From: Planctomycetia bacterium
GTDB lineage: Bacteria; Planctomycetota; Phycisphaerae; Phycisphaerales; SM1A02
DNA: 11,316 nt
Direction: 5' to 3'
Assembly: GCA_005799205.1 (NCBI GenBank)
Contig: SYHM01000035.1
Span: 1 to 11,316, forward strand
In this document: positions 7,091-11,316 of the stretch, piece by piece
Layout of the letters: each line of letters opens with the position of its first letter
How positions within the stretch are numbered: the first letter of the stretch is position 1
Position numbers and translations under genes: made by a program
The notes under the pieces: model-generated
Told to the model about the DNA's origin: nothing
The model's input: the letters and a program-made list of their open reading frames with translations, nothing else
Database searches by the model: none

Positions 7091-8099
7091 TCTGCGCTCA
7101 GTGCCAGCAGTTCGATTCATCCCAAGAGTGCCTGGAGGGTTCGGGGTGGCTGTGCTTGCACTGGTTGTGCTTGGTTGCGTTTGCTCACTTCCGTGGACAC
7201 TCGGTCGCGTTGACCGGACTGGGGGGGCGCCAGTCCGCCGATACGAAGCTGGAAACCTTGAGTTGTCGCTCCTGCCACCGATCTGGTGGGAGAACTCGCT
7301 GCTGGTGCAGTCGCTCGTTGAGGCACAGCGCAGAGGAGGCGAGTACGTTCCGACGCGCCTCTGTGGCACCGATCGACTCGGACGCGATCTTTTCGCGCGG
7401 TGCCTCACCGGTGGGGCGGTCAGTTTGCTGATTGGACTGAGTGCTGCAGTCATTGCAGTCGGATTCGGAACCTTGTACGGAACGGTGAGCGCGGCGAGTG
7501 GGGGTCGCATAGATGGGGCGATGATGCGAACCGTCGATGTGATGTACGGATTGCCATCGATGCTCCTCGTCGTGCTCTTTGCGGTTGCCGCCGAAGCCAC
7601 GCTTGAACGGATTGGCCTCGAGCGCACGGGCACTGGCCACCAGTTGTTTGATCTGGCGATCCTGCTGCTGGCGATTGGCGCAACGAGTTGGCTCACGGTT
7701 GCGAGGGTGATTCGTGGGCAGGTGTTGAGCCTGCGAGGGCAACTCTTCATGGAATCGTGTCGCGCGGTGGGGGTCGGTCCTTGGCGGCAGTTTCGCCTGC
7801 ACTACCTACCCAACATCATCGCCCCCGTTGCGGTGTACGCCGCGCTCGCAGTTCCGGCGGCGATTTTGTCTGAGAGTTTCCTGAGTTTTCTTGGGATCGG
7901 TGTGCGTGAACCACTCCCGTCATGGGGCAATCTCGCATCGGATGGTCTCGCCGAAGTGAACGCGATCGAGAGTCGGTGGTGGCTCTTGCTGTGGCCTTGT
8001 CTTTCGATTGGGGGCACGCTGCTCGCGCTGAACTTCGTTGGCGACAGGTTGCGCGCCGCCATTGATCCTGCCTCACGCCGACACACGCGAAGTGCGTGA
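7056..8099 (+). CDS. Peptide/nickel-type ABC transporter permease, DppC/OppC-like
   Basis: This is one of two membrane subunits of a Dpp/Opp-family importer. It has about 347 residues: a first membrane helix at about 28-48, an extended loop (about 50-103), then the DppC signature CGTDRLGRDLFAR (GTDRLGRD at 104-111), several further membrane helices, and the EAA loop that contacts the ATPase (ESCRAVGVGPWRQF, about 233-246, followed by HYLPNIIAPV). SESFLSFLGIGV and PSWGNLASDG near the end are also typical of DppC. An additional hydrophilic stretch of about 17 residues (around EATLERIGLERTGTGHQ) sits between two helices. The start is uncertain: GTG 7056 or 7062 overlaps the previous gene and gives a basic leader (RRPKRQPRN), while GTG 7101 starts ten bases after the previous stop and still leaves two Arg before helix 1. 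The substrate is not determined. Confidence 0.9.
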   Translation: MSVRRPKRQPRNLRSVPAVRFIPRVPGGFGVAVLALVVLGCVCSLPWTLGRVDRTGGAPVRRYEAGNLELSLLPPIWWENSLLVQSLVEAQRRGGEYVPTRLCGTDRLGRDLFARCLTGGAVSLLIGLSAAVIAVGFGTLYGTVSAASGGRIDGAMMRTVDVMYGLPSMLLVVLFAVAAEATLERIGLERTGTGHQLFDLAILLLAIGATSWLTVARVIRGQVLSLRGQLFMESCRAVGVGPWRQFRLHYLPNIIAPVAVYAALAVPAAILSESFLSFLGIGVREPLPSWGNLASDGLAEVNAIESRWWLLLWPCLSIGGTLLALNFVGDRLRAAIDPASRRHTRSA

Positions 8100-8100
8100 T

Positions 8101-8105
8101 AGGAT
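8101..8105 (+). promoter_or_regulatory. Possible ribosome binding site of the substrate-binding protein
   Basis: AGGAT lies 11 bases before ATG 8117 and favours that start over the in-frame GTG at 8096, which overlaps the permease stop as GTGA. The spacing is longer than ideal. Confidence 0.35.
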
Positions 8106-8116
8106 CCGAAATTCCT

Positions 8117-10051
8117 ATGCAAAACCGATTCGGAATCAAGGATTTCATCGTCATCGCACTGCTGGTGGCGATCATCGCGACACTCTGGCTATCGATGATT
8201 CAGCGCGACCGACAATGGCCGGTTCTGCAGTCGCTTCTTGAGCAGGGTCGCAACATCGAATCGCGGATGGCAAGCATCGAGGCGCGGGTGCAGAACGCCA
8301 GCGCGATGTCGGCCGCATCGCCGCAGCAATCGACGACGACTGCGATTCCACAAACCGTGCGAGATGCTTCCTGGGCGCGACCTGGAATCGAGATCGCGTG
8401 GCAACCTCAACCCGAGTTTGCGAACGATCCCGCGCGGGTGCCGGGGTACAAGCCCGGAGGCGAGTTCGTTGAGATCTTCGAAGGACAGCCGCAGAAAGTC
8501 ACTCCCTATCTCTACGCCGACGTGTACGGGCTTCGAGTCGTCGACCGTGTGTGTGAGTCGCTTGCGACATTCGATCCGAAGACCATGAAACTGGTGGGCT
8601 CGCTTGCTGACGCGTGGCAGATCGATCCCGACGGATTATGGATTCGAGCGCATATCAATCCTGAGGCGAAGTTCAGCGATCGATCGCAAGTCACCGCTGA
8701 AGATGTTCGATGGACCTACATGGATTTTATTCTGAATCCTTCGATCGACGCCGACCGCACCCGATCAACACTCGCCGATGTCCTCACGGAGGTCAAGGTG
8801 ATTGATCCTGCAACGGTTGAGTTTCACTTTAAAGACTCCCTCTTTACCAACATCCTTGCGGCGATGGGAAATCCAGTGCTTTCCAAGGGGTACTACTCGC
8901 AATTCGAGCCGGCGCAGATCAATCAATCAACGGGGCTTCTCATGGGGTCGGGCCCATTCATGATGGAGCGCATTCCAGCGGGTGCTCAGGATCTCGCGAG
9001 TCAGTGGACTCCAGGCACCGACATTCTGATTGTGCGAAATCCCAACTGGTGGGTGGGTCGTGCCGCGCTCGATCAACAGCGCTTCCGAACGATCAAAGAC
9101 GACCTCGCGCGGCTGGTCGCCTTTCGAAACAACGAGGCATCGATGGTGTTGCCGACATCACCACAGTTCAATTCAGTTCTGCGTGACGAACCAGAGTTCG
9201 AGAAGAGCAACTATGCGCTCAAGTGGGTCAATATGCGAAGCGGTTACTCGTTTATCGCATGGCAGTGCGGTCCGCGCGGCGAGACGGGCCGACTGACTCC
9301 ATTTTCGGACATGCGTGTTCGTCAGGCGATGACTCTCTTGCTTGATCGCGAGAAGATGATTCGCGACATCTGGGATGGGATCGGCGTTGTCGCCAAGGGT
9401 CCATTCAATCCCGAGAGCCCCGCGGCGAATGCAGCTCTCTCGCCGATGCCGTTCGACCCAGAGGCGGCGATGGTGCTGCTGAAGGAAGCGGGGTGGGAAG
9501 ATCGCAACGCCGACGGCATTCTCGAGAATGCCAAGGGTGAGAAGTTCGAATTCGAATACACGTACGCAACGGGGGGCGAGATCGGCGAGCGCATCGCGCG
9601 GTTCACGGGAGACTCGTACAAGAAGGCTGGAATCGTGATGACGACGCGGCCAATCGATTGGAGTCGCTACCAAGACATCATTAAGGCGCGAGACTTTGAT
9701 GCGCTCACCATGGCGTGGAGCGCGTCGGCGCCAGAGAGCGATCCCAAGCAGATCTATCACTCCGAGAGCATGGCGAAAGGACGCGACAATTTTTCGCAGT
9801 GGTCAAGTCCGGCGGCAGATGCGCTGATCGAACAGGGGAGGCGTGCCATGGATGAAGAGACGCGGATGCTGATCTGGCATCAACTCGAGGCTGTGATCGC
9901 AAAGGAGCAGCCCTACACGTTCATTCGCGTTGCGCCATGGCTTCGATTCATCAAGCGCGAGTTCGGCAATGTGCGCATGTACAAGACAGGTCTATCTCCA
10001 GAAGAGTTTTTCTTCGTCTCTCCATCGGCGACCATGGCGCCTGGGACCTGA
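8117..10051 (+). CDS. Membrane-anchored peptide-type substrate-binding protein of an ABC transporter (family 5)
   Basis: This 644-residue protein is the solute receptor of the Dpp/Opp-type importer encoded around it. Its N-terminus differs from the usual Gram-negative DppA/OppA. After a short basic start (MQNRFGIKD) there is one membrane helix (about 10-28) with no signal peptidase site or lipobox, then a heptad-like helix (about 34-59, SLLEQGRNIESRMASIEARV) and a Ser/Thr/Pro-rich linker (about 60-85). The SBP_bac_5 domain follows: VDRVCESLATFDPKTMKLVG, LADAWQI, AEDVRWTYM, GSGPFMMERI, FSDMRVRQAMTLLLDREKMI (the F.D.RVR.A....DR signature), ALL-type helix AMVLLKEAGW, and a C-terminal half with DFDALTMAWSASAPESDP and IAKEQPYTFI. 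It therefore appears tethered to the inner membrane, facing the periplasm. ATG 8117 has a weak AGGAT; GTG 8096 overlaps the previous stop and would add seven residues. The ligand is unknown. Confidence 0.92.
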   Translation: MQNRFGIKDFIVIALLVAIIATLWLSMIQRDRQWPVLQSLLEQGRNIESRMASIEARVQNASAMSAASPQQSTTTAIPQTVRDASWARPGIEIAWQPQPEFANDPARVPGYKPGGEFVEIFEGQPQKVTPYLYADVYGLRVVDRVCESLATFDPKTMKLVGSLADAWQIDPDGLWIRAHINPEAKFSDRSQVTAEDVRWTYMDFILNPSIDADRTRSTLADVLTEVKVIDPATVEFHFKDSLFTNILAAMGNPVLSKGYYSQFEPAQINQSTGLLMGSGPFMMERIPAGAQDLASQWTPGTDILIVRNPNWWVGRAALDQQRFRTIKDDLARLVAFRNNEASMVLPTSPQFNSVLRDEPEFEKSNYALKWVNMRSGYSFIAWQCGPRGETGRLTPFSDMRVRQAMTLLLDREKMIRDIWDGIGVVAKGPFNPESPAANAALSPMPFDPEAAMVLLKEAGWEDRNADGILENAKGEKFEFEYTYATGGEIGERIARFTGDSYKKAGIVMTTRPIDWSRYQDIIKARDFDALTMAWSASAPESDPKQIYHSESMAKGRDNFSQWSSPAADALIEQGRRAMDEETRMLIWHQLEAVIAKEQPYTFIRVAPWLRFIKREFGNVRMYKTGLSPEEFFFVSPSATMAPGT

Positions 10052-10066
10052 CACAGCTCGCTACCC

Positions 10067-11316
10067 ATGCTTCCGTACATCAGCCGACGGCTCCTTTTCA
10101 TGATTCCCACGCTGATTGGGATGACTTTCATGGTGTACAGCCTGATTGCGCTTGCGCCCGGAGGGTTTAGCGCGAGTGCTTCGGCAGCCGCTGGGGGCGG
10201 TAGCCCAGCGGGAGGCGATCCACGAATTGCCGAAGCTCGCTTTCGCGATCGCTTTCGACTCGATGAATCGGTCGTGTTGCAGTATGTGCAGTGGCTCGGA
10301 CGCGTGTCGCCGGTCAAGTGGGGGGCGCGCGCACAAATCGATGCGACGGGTGAACGCATCTATCCGCCTCGCGACCTGCCTGCCATGATGCGCATCCCCT
10401 CGTTGAAGGAGGACGATCGGATGGCGCAGTCCATCGATGCTGCGACGCGGGCATTCGTCGCCGCTGACTCTGAGACTGCGCTTCGGAAGCAGTATCGGAT
10501 GCTTGCGCGAGAGAACAGTGCCGCACGAGAGAGTTTTGTTGGCGCACTCGCGACACTTCGAATTGCGCTCGCAAAGTACGCAGAAGCGACAGATCAATCG
10601 GCACTCGTCGATGCACGCGGAGAACTTCCAGCAGCGAGCGTGGGCGCACTTCGCGTCGATGTCGCTGCGCCCGCTTGGAGAGTGGTGCAGATTGCTGCCG
10701 AGGAAGCGCTTGCAGCGCAGGTCACCGCCGCAACTGCACGGGCATCGCTCGCGTTGTGCTTTCGCGCTGTTCCATTTGCGCAGGCGGGTGTTCCACTGAT
10801 TCCTGGGCTGCTTTCAATCGGGGCTCCAGACATGGGATGGAGTCGCACGAAGAATCGCCCCGTGGCGAGCCTGATACTGGAAGCGCTGCCAGTCACCCTG
10901 CTCATCAACCTCATCGCGTTTCCGTTGATTTACCTCGTTGCGATTCCAACCGGCATGCTCGCAGCCGCGCGGCGTGGGTCGTGGTTCGATGTGCTGACAG
11001 GCGGGCTCTTCATCGCGCTCTGGTCGATTCCAGTCGTGTGGGCTGGAGTCCTCGCGGTCGGGTTTCTTGCGAACCAGCAATACCTCGGTCTCTTTCCAGT
11101 TGCAGGATTACATGCGACCAACGCATCATCGATTGCATTCCTTCCAGGGTGGGACGATCGCGGGTTTCAACCTGGATGGATTCTCGATCTTGGATGGCAT
11201 CTCGTTCTTCCCGTCGTCTGCCTTGTGTATGCGGGCTTCGCGGTCCTCTCGCGTCAGACGCGCGCGGCGATGCTCGACAACTTCAATGCGGACTATGTGC
11301 GCACCGCAAAGGCCAA
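10067..11316 (+). CDS. Peptide/nickel-type ABC transporter permease, DppB/OppB-like with long insertion, 3' partial
   Basis: This frame is open to the right edge of the window. It is the second membrane subunit of the importer. MLPYISRRLLFMIPTLIGM with the first helix (about 8-30) and LIALAPGG is the classical DppB start, and RFRDRFRLDESVVLQYVQWL (about 59-78) matches the family's conserved amphipathic region. The core resumes at DMGWS (255-259, equivalent to the usual GD.G.S), followed by PVTLLINLIAFPLIY and further membrane helices, and the EAA loop just before the edge (SRQTRAAMLDNFNADYVRTAKA). Between residues about 85 and 250 lies an extra Ala/Arg/Glu-rich, mostly helical region absent from ordinary DppB, where these segments are about ten residues apart; E. 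coli YejB has a smaller extension at a similar place. From topology it faces the periplasm. ATG 10067 lies 15 bases after the binding-protein stop and has no Shine-Dalgarno sequence. Roughly the last 60-80 residues are missing. Confidence 0.9.
   Translation, partial: MLPYISRRLLFMIPTLIGMTFMVYSLIALAPGGFSASASAAAGGGSPAGGDPRIAEARFRDRFRLDESVVLQYVQWLGRVSPVKWGARAQIDATGERIYPPRDLPAMMRIPSLKEDDRMAQSIDAATRAFVAADSETALRKQYRMLARENSAARESFVGALATLRIALAKYAEATDQSALVDARGELPAASVGALRVDVAAPAWRVVQIAAEEALAAQVTAATARASLALCFRAVPFAQAGVPLIPGLLSIGAPDMGWSRTKNRPVASLILEALPVTLLINLIAFPLIYLVAIPTGMLAAARRGSWFDVLTGGLFIALWSIPVVWAGVLAVGFLANQQYLGLFPVAGLHATNASSIAFLPGWDDRGFQPGWILDLGWHLVLPVVCLVYAGFAVLSRQTRAAMLDNFNADYVRTAKA

Noticed and set aside
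7016..7750. 244-residue open frame on the minus strand inside the DppC-like gene
   Set aside because: It is the mirror of a conserved permease and its Ser/Pro/Arg-rich product is typical of an antisense shadow.
1..11316. tRNA, rRNA, CRISPR array or insertion sequence
   Set aside because: I saw no direct-repeat array, no terminal inverted repeats with a transposase, and no cloverleaf-like sequence; coding sequence fills nearly the whole window.

Overview
The window is a moderately GC-rich bacterial segment with every supported gene on the + strand. It is tightly packed: several neighbouring genes overlap by 1 to 4 bases, and no gene-free stretch exceeds 140 bases. LpxK and HldE point to a Gram-negative cell that makes lipid A and heptose-containing LPS. 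An ECF sigma factor beside a single-pass anti-sigma-like protein, a membrane-anchored peptide-binding protein and the rarity of Shine-Dalgarno sequences would fit a planctomycete-like (perhaps Phycisphaerae-like) organism. That placement is an inference from gene style, not proven by any marker here.

Region 1 (1-3200) holds a Maf-type nucleotide pyrophosphatase cut by the window's left edge, then lpxK (overlapping it by a GTGA), then hldE, a fused heptose-phosphate kinase and nucleotidyltransferase. The last two make parts of the LPS anchor and inner core. Region 2 (3201-5180) has a 140-base leader with two mutually exclusive hairpins, an HU/IHF-family DNA-bending protein, and the replicative helicase dnaB, whose ATG overlaps the preceding stop codon by one base. 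A GC-rich 9-bp hairpin just after dnaB probably ends this unit.

Region 3 (5236-7090) is a three-gene module: an ECF sigma factor, a single-pass membrane protein placed as its anti-sigma factor, and an exported helical protein of unknown function whose start overlaps the anti-sigma stop. Region 4 (about 7056 to the right edge) is a peptide/nickel-type (Dpp/Opp) ABC importer in the order DppC-like permease, substrate-binding protein, DppB-like permease. The permease is cut by the right edge, and no ATPase gene lies in the window. There is no clear gap or terminator between regions 3 and 4, so they may be one transcription unit.

The most unusual part is region 4. The binding protein is tethered by an uncleaved N-terminal membrane helix plus a short coiled coil instead of a lipid anchor. 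The DppB-like permease carries about 165 extra residues between its first membrane helix and its conserved core, predicted on the periplasmic side. Together with the adjacent sigma/anti-sigma module this may be an envelope-responsive importer of unusual design; that link is inference.
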